A DNA stretch of 44,774 nt from JBELHR01 sp049607205 (lineage in GTDB: Bacteria > Bacteroidota > Bacteroidia > Flavobacteriales > Flavobacteriaceae). The notes under the pieces were generated by a model. The model saw only the letters and a list, made by a program, of their open reading frames with translations, was not told where the DNA came from and searched no databases. The DNA is taken from contig JBMYWH010000019.1 in NCBI GenBank assembly GCA_049607205.1, positions 1 through 44,774 of the forward strand. The letters are read 5' to 3'. Positions within the stretch are counted from its first letter, which is position 1; every line of letters begins with the position of its first letter. Below are positions 26,338 to 34,576 of the stretch, piece after piece. Made by a program: the position numbers and the translations under genes.

Positions 26338-26833
26338 AACTGTGTTGTTTAATGAGTTGTTCTTTAATTTTCTTTCTTGCTCTAGAGAGACCTACTCTCA
26401 CCGTAGCGGGTTTAAGGTCTAGCATTTTTGCAATTTCATCAAAATCGTATTGCTCGACATCTCGCAATTGAATTATGAGTCTTTGCTGTTCAGGGAGCTC
26501 ATTGATCAATTGATGTACCTTTGAGACACTATCCTGAAGTTCGATCTTTTTGTTCAAGCCTACTCCTTTTTCCTGGTAGTTGGAATGAACTAGTTTTAAG
26601 GTGTCTGCCTGTTTTGACTTTAGACGATCCAAACAATAATTTTTAGTCATTGTCATCGCAAAAGCTTCTACATTCTTATAAGAAGCAAATTTTTCTTTGT
26701 TACGCCAGAGTTTTAAATACAATTCCTGGGTAGCATCTTCCGCTTCTTCGGTAGAGACCAATAATCGTTTGGCTAGCCTGAAAACCTTATCCTTAAAAGG
26801 ATCGATAATGTTTAAAAAATCTTTTTGGTTCAT
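26324..26833 (-). CDS. ECF-type RNA polymerase sigma factor
   Basis: The 169-residue protein has region 2 (DPFKDKVFRLAKRLLVSTEEAEDATQELYLKLWRNKEKFASYKNVEAFAMTMTKNYCLDRLKSK, about 11-75) and region 4 (INELPEQQRLIIQLRDVEQYDFDEIAKMLDLKPATVRVGLSRARKKIKEQL, about 110-162). It is the first gene of an operon with a membrane protein and two DUF4252 proteins. No TAnnTTTG box precedes it, so it may be driven by a different promoter class, possibly its own. The divergent S41 gene has a good housekeeping promoter. Confidence 0.94.
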   Translation of the reverse strand: MNQKDFLNIIDPFKDKVFRLAKRLLVSTEEAEDATQELYLKLWRNKEKFASYKNVEAFAMTMTKNYCLDRLKSKQADTLKLVHSNYQEKGVGLNKKIELQDSVSKVHQLINELPEQQRLIIQLRDVEQYDFDEIAKMLDLKPATVRVGLSRARKKIKEQLIKQHSYGVS

Positions 26834-26887
26834 TTTTGGCTATTGTTGTTTCTATTTAGACGAGCTGCTTTTCTTTTTGTAACAATG

Positions 26888-26919
26888 TTTGTAAAAAAAA
26901 AGCCAATATAGTACATTTG
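26888..26919 (+). promoter_or_regulatory. Complete Bacteroidota promoter of the S41 peptidase gene
   Basis: TTTG (26888-26891), a 20-base spacer and TACATTTG (26912-26919) match the TTTG/TAnnTTTG consensus. It ends 25 bases before the ATG. Confidence 0.75.
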
Positions 26920-26944
26920 AGGACATATGATCTAAACTCAACTT

Positions 26945-28417
26945 ATGAAAACACTTATGAAATCAAGTTTTTACTTGATGCTTTTCGTCCTACTCTATTC
27001 TTGTGATTCTACTGACCCAGATCCGGGTGAAGCTCCTGTTGATGGAGTTGATCCTGCTGAAGTAGCTATTCAGGACTATATGTGGAAAGGAATGAATAAT
27101 TATTATTTATGGCAATCCAATGTTCCGTTATTATCAGACAGTAGGTTTGCAACTCAAACGGATTTGACTAACTTTTTAGGAGGTAAACCAGATATAGCAG
27201 GATTTTTCTATGATGATTTGGTTTACGACTATGGAATTCAAGATCGTTTTTCTTGGGTAGTAGATGAGTATATTGCTTTAGAAGAGTCTTTTCAAGGGAC
27301 TTCTCTTTCAAACGGTCTTCAGTTTGGTTTATTTGTTTTAGACAATTCTGGACAAGTATATGGAGTTATTCGTTATGTAGCTCCTGATTCTGATGCTTCA
27401 GGAAAAGATATTCAAAGAGGAGAAGTATTCAACAGGGTTAATGGAACTTCCCTAAATGTGAACAACTATCAATCCTTATTGTTCGGTCAAGATAATTATA
27501 CCTTAGGTTTTGTGGATTTCAATGGAGGAGCTCCAATTGAAAATTCAAAAGAGCTAAGTTTTGTGAAGTCCGAATATACAGAAAACCCTGTACTGATTTC
27601 TAAAGTTCTTGATGTTGAGGGTGAAAAAGTTGGTTACCTTATGTATAATGCCTTTATTTCAAATTTTGATGGGGCTTTAAACCAAGCTTTTGCTGGGCTA
27701 AAAGCGGACGGTGCTGAGCACTTGGTCTTAGACCTTAGGTACAATGGTGGTGGGTCTGTAAGATCAGCCTCTTACCTAGCCTCTATGGTTACTGGGCAAT
27801 TTGCTGGAGAAGTATTTACGGAAGAACGTTGGAATTCTAAGTTGATGGATGGGTATTTTAACACCTTGCCTCAAGAAGAGCGGGATGCTAGATTAAAGAC
27901 TTTGTTTCCATCAGAAATTGGTTCTGACGGGCAAATGATTCAATCCCTTGGTTTGGAGAAGGTTTATGTAATTACTACCAGTAGTACGGCCTCTGCGAGT
28001 GAGTTGATCATCAATGGTCTATTACCTTATATAGATGTGACTGTTGTAGGGGATCAAGGCGTTGGTAAATTTGTGGCTTCCGTGACGCTATATGATTCGG
28101 ATGATTTCACTAGAAACGGAGATAATTTAGCAAGTCATACCTACGCTATGCAGCCTATTATTTTAGAAGAGGTCAATGCCTTAGGTGAAAACAATGGTGT
28201 GGAAGGATTTGTACCAGATGTCCAATTAAGAGAGAATTATGGAAACATGGGAGTCTTAGGAGAAATTTCAGAACCTTTGCTTAATGCAGCACTTTCTCAA
28301 ATAGTCTCTTTTGCTAAAGGAGCTAGAGTTATGCAAAGCAGGGTTGAAACTACTCCAATTGGAGAGTCTACCCAAGGAATGAAGACCTACCAAAACATGT
28401 ATATAGAATTGAACTAA
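26945..28417 (+). CDS. S41-family (C-terminal processing) serine peptidase, lipoprotein
   Basis: The 490-residue protein has a lipoprotein signal (FVLLYSC, Cys20) followed by a short Asp/Pro linker. The N-terminal S41 helical region includes YMWKGMNNYYLW. A PDZ-like part (about 120-190) holds QRGEVFNRVNGTSLN. The protease core has LVLDLRYNGGGSVRSASYLASM and the nucleophile region STASASELIINGL, with the lysine of GVGKFVAS as likely base. It should be a surface or periplasmic protease of the outer-membrane inner leaflet. It overlaps the next gene by one base. Confidence 0.92.
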   Translation: MKTLMKSSFYLMLFVLLYSCDSTDPDPGEAPVDGVDPAEVAIQDYMWKGMNNYYLWQSNVPLLSDSRFATQTDLTNFLGGKPDIAGFFYDDLVYDYGIQDRFSWVVDEYIALEESFQGTSLSNGLQFGLFVLDNSGQVYGVIRYVAPDSDASGKDIQRGEVFNRVNGTSLNVNNYQSLLFGQDNYTLGFVDFNGGAPIENSKELSFVKSEYTENPVLISKVLDVEGEKVGYLMYNAFISNFDGALNQAFAGLKADGAEHLVLDLRYNGGGSVRSASYLASMVTGQFAGEVFTEERWNSKLMDGYFNTLPQEERDARLKTLFPSEIGSDGQMIQSLGLEKVYVITTSSTASASELIINGLLPYIDVTVVGDQGVGKFVASVTLYDSDDFTRNGDNLASHTYAMQPIILEEVNALGENNGVEGFVPDVQLRENYGNMGVLGEISEPLLNAALSQIVSFAKGARVMQSRVETTPIGESTQGMKTYQNMYIELN

Positions 28418-29463
28418 TGAAAAGTAAAACATTTATAACAGCCTTGATCTTAGTATCAGGGCTTTTTTTAAGCCAAAACCTAAGCTCGCAAGAGATCAAG
28501 AGCTTTAGAGCTGTTCAAGAATTTGAAATTGAAGGGCAAAGTATCAGGGCCCTCTATCCTATTTGCAGTCAGGAAGTATATTATGCGAGTGATCAAGGTC
28601 GTGTAGCCCACAGTAAAGATGCGGGGGCAACATGGTCAAAGGTAGATTTAGACAGTACTGCGCTTAGAAGTATTGCCATGGATAAGAAAAAACTATTTGT
28701 TTTGAGTATTGCCAATCCAGCAAGACTAATAGCGTTCAACAAGAAACTTAAAAAACAAGAGCTGCGTTATACACAGGAGCATACTTCAGTGTTTTATGAT
28801 GCTATGATGATGGATTCAAGTGGTTTTGGGCTTGCTATAGGCGATCCTACCCAAGGTGTGATGTCCGTAATTACGACGAATGATCATGGAGAAAACTGGA
28901 ATTTAGTGACTCCTGCGAGCCTGACTCCTGCTGTTGATGGTGAGGCGGCCTTTGCGGCGAGTAATTCTAATGTAAAAATCATTGATGCTCAAACCGCCTA
29001 TTTCGTTAGTGGAGGAATGGTTTCTAGATTTTATCAGACCCATGATCAAGGGAAAACTTGGGAAACTTCTGAATTGCCCCTTTTAAATGGGAAGCCTACG
29101 ACCGGAGCCTACACCATGGATTTCTATGATGCTTCTAGGGGAATCGTTTTTGGAGGAGATTATACGGATAAGGGGCTTTCTAAAGATAATATAGCGCTCA
29201 CTAGCGATGCTGGAAAGACTTGGTCTGTTGTTCCTCAGGGAGATAGTCCAGGTTATAGGTCTTGTGTTCAATATGTCCCAGGTGGTGGTGGAGAAGAAAT
29301 CCTAGCGGTAGGAACTCCAGGGCTTTCCTATTCTAATGATGGTGGAAAAACTTGGCAGACAGATTCTAGGTTTCAGAACTATTATACTTTGAGATTTGTA
29401 GATGAGAACACCTTGTGGATGGCGGGGCATGAAAAAATGGCATTGGTCAAAATAAATAGATAA
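28417..29463 (+). CDS. Exported BNR/Ycf48-like beta-propeller protein
   Basis: The 348-residue protein has a signal peptide (MKSKTFITALILVSGLFLSQNLSSQ). It contains repeated Asp-box-like motifs: SKDAGATWSKV, TNDHGENWNLV, THDQGKTWETS, TSDAGKTWSVV and SNDGGKTWQTD. These fit a seven-bladed propeller of the Ycf48/photosystem-II-assembly-like type, often annotated as oxidoreductase. No enzyme activity can be read from sequence. Its ATG overlaps the S41 peptidase stop, so the two are co-expressed; it may present or recognise envelope protein substrates. Confidence 0.85.
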   Translation: MKSKTFITALILVSGLFLSQNLSSQEIKSFRAVQEFEIEGQSIRALYPICSQEVYYASDQGRVAHSKDAGATWSKVDLDSTALRSIAMDKKKLFVLSIANPARLIAFNKKLKKQELRYTQEHTSVFYDAMMMDSSGFGLAIGDPTQGVMSVITTNDHGENWNLVTPASLTPAVDGEAAFAASNSNVKIIDAQTAYFVSGGMVSRFYQTHDQGKTWETSELPLLNGKPTTGAYTMDFYDASRGIVFGGDYTDKGLSKDNIALTSDAGKTWSVVPQGDSPGYRSCVQYVPGGGGEEILAVGTPGLSYSNDGGKTWQTDSRFQNYYTLRFVDENTLWMAGHEKMALVKINR

Positions 29464-29480
29464 AAAGTTCTTTTTTGCAT

Positions 29481-29488
29481 TATTTTTG
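29481..29488 (+). promoter_or_regulatory. -7 box TATTTTTG of pepT
   Basis: An exact TAnnTTTG 31 bases before the chosen ATG (29520). Confidence 0.55.
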
Positions 29489-29519
29489 CATTGTACAAAG
29501 ACTTAATAAGATAGATACT

Positions 29520-30755
29520 ATGGAACATATTGTGAATCGTTTTATCAATTACGTGAAAATTGATACGGAATCGGATCCCAAGAACGCTGCTTTTCCTTCA
29601 ACAGAGAAGCAATGGAATTTAGCAAATTATTTAGTAAAAGAACTCAAAGAGATCGGTCTGTCTGACGTGACTCTAGATGAGAATTGTTATATCATGGCGA
29701 CCTTGCCTTCAAATGTGGACTTTGAAGTTCCTACCATTGGTTTCGTTGCCCATATGGATACCTCACCCGATTTCACGGGTAAAAATGTGAATCCTCAGAT
29801 TGTTCGCAATTTTGACGGAAAGGATATTGTTCTAAATAAAGAGAAAAACATTGTTTTAGATGCCACTTATTTCGATGATATCCAGCAATATGTAGGTCAA
29901 GACATCATTACTACCGACGGTACTACCCTATTGGGAGCGGATGATAAAGCTGGTATTACAGAGATTGTTTCTGGGATGGAATATTTAATTCAGCACCCTG
30001 AGATCAAACATGGAGAGATTCGAATAGGATTTACCCCGGATGAAGAAGTTGGTAAAGGAGCGCATAAATTTGATGTAGCCAAGTTTGGTGCCGAGTGGGC
30101 TTATACCATGGACGGTAGTGAAATCGGAGAGTTAGAATATGAAAACTTCAATGCTGCTGGAGCTACTGTAAAAATCACAGGTAAAATTGTACATCCAGGA
30201 TACGCCTTAGGAAAAATGGTGAATTCCATGACGATTGCTAAGGATTTCATCTCTAGAATGCCTGCAAACGAGGTTCCAGAGCGCACTACGGGCTATGAAG
30301 GATTCTTTCATTTACATTCTATGCAAGGATCAGTAGATTCTTCAGAGCTTTCCTATATTATTCGAGATCATGATATGGATCTTTTTCAGGGACGTAAGGC
30401 TTTTATGAAAAAGGTAGCAGAAGACATGAATGCAGAATTGGGAAGCGATCTAATTGAAGTAGAGATTAAAGATCAGTATTTCAATATGAAGGAGAAAATT
30501 ACTCCAGTGATGCATATTGTGGATATTGCTGAAAGTGCTATGAAGGCTAAAGGGGTTTCCCCAAAAATTAAGGCCATACGTGGTGGAACTGATGGTTCTC
30601 AATTGAGTTATATGGGACTTCCTTGTCCTAATATCTTCGCAGGTGGACATAATTTCCATGGAAGATTTGAGTATTTACCTATTCCTTCTTTGCTTAAAGC
30701 CACGGAGGTGGTTGTTGAAATCGCCAAACAAACGGCTGATTATTATAAAAAATAA
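29520..30755 (+). CDS. pepT: Peptidase T (tripeptide aminopeptidase)
   Basis: The protein is 411 residues from ATG 29520, close to the E. coli length of 408. The M20-family metal sites are visible: His78 and Asp80 in HMDTSPD, the bridging Asp in LLGADDKAGI, the catalytic GluGlu in PDEEVGKG, and the late His in IFAGGHNFHG. Peptidase T removes the N-terminal residue from tripeptides in the cytoplasm. An in-frame TTG at 29475 lies upstream of the -7 box and is rejected as start. The gene has its own promoter and ends in a strong terminator. Confidence 0.95.
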   Translation: MEHIVNRFINYVKIDTESDPKNAAFPSTEKQWNLANYLVKELKEIGLSDVTLDENCYIMATLPSNVDFEVPTIGFVAHMDTSPDFTGKNVNPQIVRNFDGKDIVLNKEKNIVLDATYFDDIQQYVGQDIITTDGTTLLGADDKAGITEIVSGMEYLIQHPEIKHGEIRIGFTPDEEVGKGAHKFDVAKFGAEWAYTMDGSEIGELEYENFNAAGATVKITGKIVHPGYALGKMVNSMTIAKDFISRMPANEVPERTTGYEGFFHLHSMQGSVDSSELSYIIRDHDMDLFQGRKAFMKKVAEDMNAELGSDLIEVEIKDQYFNMKEKITPVMHIVDIAESAMKAKGVSPKIKAIRGGTDGSQLSYMGLPCPNIFAGGHNFHGRFEYLPIPSLLKATEVVVEIAKQTADYYKK

Positions 30756-30761
30756 CATCAG

Positions 30762-30795
30762 AGCGGCATTTGTTATAAAATGCCGCTTTTTTTTT
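30762..30795 (+). terminator. Intrinsic terminator of pepT
   Basis: A 10-bp stem AGCGGCATTT/AAATGCCGCT (30762-30771 with 30778-30787) has a 6-base loop and then a run of nine T. Confidence 0.92.
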
Positions 30796-30813
30796 CTTCC
30801 CTCTAAACTTTTT

Positions 30814-30821
30814 TACTTTTG
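30814..30821 (+). promoter_or_regulatory. -7 box TACTTTTG of lysA
   Basis: An exact TAnnTTTG 21 bases before the lysA ATG and directly after the pepT terminator. No -33 TTTG is clear. Confidence 0.6.
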
Positions 30822-30842
30822 TCTTAAATAATATAACATAAG

Positions 30843-32048
30843 ATGGAAGCAGCTTACTTAGAATCCTTAGCTCATAAATACGGAGCACCTTTATACGTTT
30901 ACGATGCCGAAAAAATTGAAAGTCAATATAAACGTTTGACTTCAGCTTTTAGTGGTGTGAAAAACCTGGAGATTCATTATGCAGCCAAGGCCCTTACTAA
31001 TCTTTCTGTACTAAAATTTCTCAAGAATCTTGGATCCGGATTGGATACTGTTTCTATAGAAGAAGTAAAATTGGGTTTGCAGGCAGGTTATGCTGCTGAG
31101 CAGATTATGTTCACTCCGAATGGAGTGTCTTTATTGGAAATTCAAGAGGTAGCTCAGCTCGGGGTTAGAATTAATATAGACAATCTTTCTCTTTTAGAGC
31201 AGTTTGGTTCTGAACACCCAGAGGTTCCTGTATGTATCCGTATCAACCCGCATATTATGGCAGGTGGAAACTCTAAGATTTCTGTGGGACATATCGATTC
31301 TAAATTTGGGATATCCATTCATCAGTTACCTCATATTAAACGCGTGGTACAAAACACAGGAATGTTGATCAATGGAGTACACATGCATACCGGATCTGAC
31401 ATTTTAGATATCGGGGTTTTCTTATCCGCAGCAGATATGTTGTTCGAAGTAGCTAGTGAGTTTGATAAAATTGAGTTCATTGACTTCGGGTCTGGATTCA
31501 AAGTGCCTTATAAAGAAGGAGATTACGCTACAGATATTGAAGCTTTAGGTGAGGAACTCACTGAGAAGTTTAATAATTTCTGTAAGACTTATGGAAAGGA
31601 TTTAAGTCTGATCTTTGAGCCAGGAAAATTCTTGGTCAGTGAGGCTGGGAAGTTCTTAGCTAAAGTAAATGTGGTAAAGCAGACTACTTCTATGGTCTTT
31701 GCACAGGTTGATTCTGGTTTTAATCATTTAGTTCGCCCGATGATGTATGATGCCTATCATCACATTCATAATATTTCTAATCCAGATGACAAGAAGCGTT
31801 ACTATTCGGTTACGGGATATATTTGTGAAACTGATACCTTCGGGACCAATCGTCCTATCTCTGCTATTTCAGAAGGAGATATTCTCTGTTTTGACAATGC
31901 TGGTGCCTACTGTTTTACGATGGCATCTCAATACAACTCCAGATTGAGACCTGCCGAAGTTTTGGTATACAAAGGGAAAGACTATTTGATTCGTCATCGA
32001 GAAACTTTTGAAGATTTATTAAAAAATCAAATCGAAATTGAATTTTAA
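30843..32048 (+). CDS. lysA: Diaminopimelate decarboxylase
   Basis: The 401-residue PLP enzyme has an alanine-racemase-like fold. The PLP lysine is Lys49 in IHYAAKAL. Later motifs include HIDSKFGI, HMHTGSDI, DFGSGFKVPY, EPGKFLV and CETDTFGTNRP, with the C-terminal FDNAGAYCFTMASQYNSRLRPAEVLV. It makes L-lysine from meso-diaminopimelate, the last step of lysine synthesis. It is monocistronic, between two terminators. dapD of the same pathway lies near the end of the window. Confidence 0.95.
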   Translation: MEAAYLESLAHKYGAPLYVYDAEKIESQYKRLTSAFSGVKNLEIHYAAKALTNLSVLKFLKNLGSGLDTVSIEEVKLGLQAGYAAEQIMFTPNGVSLLEIQEVAQLGVRINIDNLSLLEQFGSEHPEVPVCIRINPHIMAGGNSKISVGHIDSKFGISIHQLPHIKRVVQNTGMLINGVHMHTGSDILDIGVFLSAADMLFEVASEFDKIEFIDFGSGFKVPYKEGDYATDIEALGEELTEKFNNFCKTYGKDLSLIFEPGKFLVSEAGKFLAKVNVVKQTTSMVFAQVDSGFNHLVRPMMYDAYHHIHNISNPDDKKRYYSVTGYICETDTFGTNRPISAISEGDILCFDNAGAYCFTMASQYNSRLRPAEVLVYKGKDYLIRHRETFEDLLKNQIEIEF

Positions 32049-32050
32049 AG

Positions 32051-32077
32051 AAAAACCTCCGCTCAGGAGGTTTTTTT
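32051..32077 (+). terminator. Intrinsic terminator of lysA
   Basis: Stem AAAAACCTCC/GGAGGTTTTT (32051-32060 with 32066-32075), loop GCTCA, then T-run. It starts 3 bases after the lysA stop. Confidence 0.92.
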
Positions 32078-32108
32078 ATGTAAAAATTTCATGATTCACT
32101 TCAATATG

Positions 32109-32139
32109 TTTGATTATTGTTAATCATTTTGTAGCTTTG
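32109..32139 (+). promoter_or_regulatory. Complete Bacteroidota promoter of the thrBC operon
   Basis: TTTG (32109-32112), 19-base spacer, TAGCTTTG (32132-32139). The box ends 186 bases before the thrB ATG, while other -7 boxes in the window lie 4-34 bases from their genes. This implies an untranslated leader of about 180 bases. Confidence 0.75.
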
Positions 32140-32325
32140 GTTAAAATAATTTACAATTTGATTAATAGAGTTACATATCTTTCAACGCAAATAACGGGAT
32201 TCAATGGGATCACCGCTACTACTACGTGCACAACCCTTTGGGGTTACTCTAATTAATTCCCTCAAGGTGGGTTGAAAACCATATTTCAACGAAAATTCAA
32301 AAAACTAAATATAAAACTATAGTAT
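32140..32325 (+). promoter_or_regulatory. thrBC leader region with competing hairpins, candidate attenuator
   Basis: The leader can form a local hairpin AACCC-TTTG-GGGTT (32232-32245). Alternatively CAACCC (32231-32236) can pair with GGGTTG (32269-32274). The second choice competes with a perfect 7-bp hairpin GTTGAAA/TTTCAAC (32271-32290). This 1:2, 2:3, 3:4 logic resembles amino-acid attenuators and follows a threonine-rich ORF. There is no T-run after the last hairpin, so classical termination is not shown; a translational or Rho-linked mechanism would be needed. Confidence 0.45.
32158..32256 (+). CDS. Putative threonine-rich leader peptide upstream of thrB
   Basis: This short ORF starts at TTG 32158 and encodes 32 residues ending at TAA 32254-32256. 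Nine codons are Thr, six of them within eight codons at 32212-32235 (Thr-Ala-Thr-Thr-Thr-Cys-Thr-Thr). Three are Ile. The composition recalls the E. coli thrL peptide. The Thr codons run directly into the first hairpin. The weak point is the TTG start; the only ATG nearby (32204) opens a different frame of 23 residues with a Leu-Leu-Leu run. Confidence 0.4.
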   Translation: MINRVTYLSTQITGFNGITATTTCTTLWGYSN

Positions 32326-33273
32326 ATGGAATCCATAACTATTTTTGCACCTGCATCGGTGGCTAATATCAACTGCGGTTTTGATGCCTTAGGACTCTGT
32401 TTAGAAGGGGTTGGAGATCGAATGGTCTTTCATGCCGTGGCAGAAAAAGAACTTAAAATAATCAAAATATCCGGAGCTGAGCTTTCTTATGAATTGTCAG
32501 AAAATGTAGTGGGAATCGCAGCGGAAAAATTATATAAGGACCTTAACTTAGATTTCGGAATTCACATAGAAATTCATAAAGGAATTGTACCAGGTTCAGG
32601 TATAGGTTCAAGCTCTGCCAGTGCTGCAGGGGCTGTTCTTGGAGTGAATGCTTTGGCGGGAAATCCGCTTTCGAAAATGCAACTTATGCCCTATGCCTTG
32701 GAAGGAGAAGCTTATGCTTCGGGACAGAAACATGCGGATAATGTAGCTCCTGCCCTTTTAGGTGGATTACAGCTTATACGTGATCACGAATCCATGGATC
32801 TTATTGATCTGCCCATCCCTCAGGAATTAAGCGTCTTAGTACTACATCCTGAAATAGAAATAAAAACCAGTGAAGCTCGATCTATTTTGCCTAAAGAGAT
32901 TCCCTTAAAAGATTCTGTGAGACAGAGTGCTCATTTTGCCAGCTTCATTGCTGGAATATATGGGGAAGATTATGAGCTGATCAAAAGAGCCTCTAAAGAT
33001 TTTATAGTTGAACCTCATAGGAAGAAGCTCATTCCTGGTTTTGATATTTTAAATCAATCAGCCATGTCTAATGGTGCCTTGAGTTTTGGGATTTCGGGTT
33101 CAGGACCTTCGGTCTTTGCACTATTGAATTTTGATAGTGATGTCCTAGCAATTAAAAATTCCTGGGCAGCCCAGATGGAAGCTCAAGGATTTTCCTTTCA
33201 AATTTACCACAGTCAAATCAATCCCTATGGGAGTCAAATAATTCCTTGCCATGAAGTATTACAGTCTAAATAA
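32326..33273 (+). CDS. thrB: Homoserine kinase
   Basis: The 315-residue GHMP-family kinase begins IFAPASVANINCGFDALG. It carries the ATP-binding motif GSGIGSSSASAAGAV (about 90-105) and the C-terminal SFGISGSGPSVFALL. It phosphorylates homoserine for threonine synthesis. It overlaps thrC by 23 bases, so the two are tightly coupled. In many bacteria thrA precedes thrB; here lysA and a leader region stand in that place. The operon has one good promoter and a long leader that may sense threonine. Confidence 0.95.
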   Translation: MESITIFAPASVANINCGFDALGLCLEGVGDRMVFHAVAEKELKIIKISGAELSYELSENVVGIAAEKLYKDLNLDFGIHIEIHKGIVPGSGIGSSSASAAGAVLGVNALAGNPLSKMQLMPYALEGEAYASGQKHADNVAPALLGGLQLIRDHESMDLIDLPIPQELSVLVLHPEIEIKTSEARSILPKEIPLKDSVRQSAHFASFIAGIYGEDYELIKRASKDFIVEPHRKKLIPGFDILNQSAMSNGALSFGISGSGPSVFALLNFDSDVLAIKNSWAAQMEAQGFSFQIYHSQINPYGSQIIPCHEVLQSK

Positions 33274-34540
33274 TCCGAACGAATTCGTATCATTCAAAGA
33301 AGCCTTAACAAAGGGTTTAGCGCCAGATAAGGGATTGTATTTTCCTGAATCTGTTCCTATGCTTGGTCAAGGTTTTATTGATATCTTGCCTTATTTGAGC
33401 AATACAGAAATAGCCTATGAAGTTTTAAAGCATTTTGTAGGAGAAGAAATCCCCGAAAGAGATTTTAAAAAAATCGTAGAAGAAGCTTTTGATTTTGAAT
33501 TACCTACGGTGGTTCTAGATTCAAAAACTGCTGTTTTAGAATTATTTCACGGTCCTTCTATGGCCTTTAAAGATGTTGGTGCTCGTTTTATGGCTGGATG
33601 TCTGTCTTATTTTGAAAAGGAATCTTTTGACGGTGAGGATTTACATATTCTGGTAGCGACAAGTGGAGATACGGGAGGTGCAGTGGCAGCTGGTTTTTAT
33701 GGAAAACCTGGCGTCAAAGTCCATGTGTTGTATCCTAAAGGTAAGGTTTCGGAATTTCAAGAACATCAATTGACTTCTCTAGGCGACAATATATATTCTT
33801 ATGCAGTTAATGGTGATTTTGACAAATGTCAACATATTGTAAAACAAGCGTTTATTGACCCTAACATCAACTTAAGTTTAAGTTCTGCAAACTCCATTAA
33901 TATAGGGAGATGGCTTTCTCAAATGATTTATTATTTCATTGCTTATAAAGATTTGAATAATCCTAAAGACTTAGCGATTTCTGTTCCCTCAGGAAATTTT
34001 GGAAACATTTGTGCAGGTCTTGTAGCTCGAGAAATGGGCTTGCCTATAAAGCAATTCATCGCCGCAACCAATGCTAACGATACCGTGGTTAGGTTTATGG
34101 AAACAAAGCTTTATGCACCCAACCCAACCGTAGCTACGATTTCTAATGCAATGGATGTGAGTAATCCAAGTAATTTTGTTCGCATTCAAGAACTTTTAGG
34201 AGGCAGCTTAGCTAATTTTGAAGCCCATAGTTATAGCGATGCCCAGGCAATTGAAGCTATATCAGAACTTTATCAAGACTATAACTATGTTTCTGAGCCG
34301 CACGGAGCTATTGCCTATCTGGGTCTGCAAAAGTATTTAAAGCAGGATCCTGAGGCAAGAGGCTTGTTTCTAGCCACGGCACATCCCGTAAAATTCATGG
34401 AGGTGTTACCGGAACATATACAGAAGAAAGCGGCGGTTGGAGTTGCCATGCCAGAATCTGAATGGCCGAGGCCTCAACATCGTGAAATAGTTGATTATGC
34501 TAGCTTTGTGAATTCTCTAGAATCCTATGTGGTTTCCTAG
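33251..34540 (+). CDS. thrC: Threonine synthase
   Basis: The 429-residue fold-type II PLP enzyme has its PLP lysine at Lys107 in GPSMAFKDVGARF. The phosphate-binding loop is in ATSGDTGGAVAAGF, and further motifs include SANSINIGRW and VPSGNFGNICAG. It converts phosphohomoserine to threonine. ATG 33251 gives a 23-base overlap with thrB; the N-terminus MKYYSLNNP is typical for the family. No terminator follows before gcvT, which has its own -7 box, so some read-through is possible. Confidence 0.96.
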   Translation: MKYYSLNNPNEFVSFKEALTKGLAPDKGLYFPESVPMLGQGFIDILPYLSNTEIAYEVLKHFVGEEIPERDFKKIVEEAFDFELPTVVLDSKTAVLELFHGPSMAFKDVGARFMAGCLSYFEKESFDGEDLHILVATSGDTGGAVAAGFYGKPGVKVHVLYPKGKVSEFQEHQLTSLGDNIYSYAVNGDFDKCQHIVKQAFIDPNINLSLSSANSINIGRWLSQMIYYFIAYKDLNNPKDLAISVPSGNFGNICAGLVAREMGLPIKQFIAATNANDTVVRFMETKLYAPNPTVATISNAMDVSNPSNFVRIQELLGGSLANFEAHSYSDAQAIEAISELYQDYNYVSEPHGAIAYLGLQKYLKQDPEARGLFLATAHPVKFMEVLPEHIQKKAAVGVAMPESEWPRPQHREIVDYASFVNSLESYVVS

Positions 34541-34548
34541 AAATTAAA

Positions 34549-34556
34549 TACATTTG
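34549..34556 (+). promoter_or_regulatory. -7 box TACATTTG of gcvT
   Basis: An exact TAnnTTTG 20 bases before the gcvT ATG. Its TTTG is the first half of a palindrome. Confidence 0.6.
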
Positions 34557-34568
34557 TTTGCAAACAAA
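34553..34568. promoter_or_regulatory. Perfect 16-bp palindrome over the gcvT start-site region
   Basis: TTTGTTTGCAAACAAA is perfectly self-complementary and overlaps the -7 box and the expected transcription start. The position fits a repressor operator; no regulator is known from this window. Confidence 0.45.
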
Positions 34569-34576
34569 ACGAAGAC

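Noticed and set aside
29475..29519. Upstream TTG start for pepT
   Set aside because: It precedes the -7 box, and the extension is not part of the peptidase T family length.
32204..32275. ATG-started 23-residue ORF with a Leu-Leu-Leu-Arg run in the thrB leader
   Set aside because: It has the better start codon, but a leucine signal before thrBC makes less sense than the Thr-rich frame. Kept only as an alternative.
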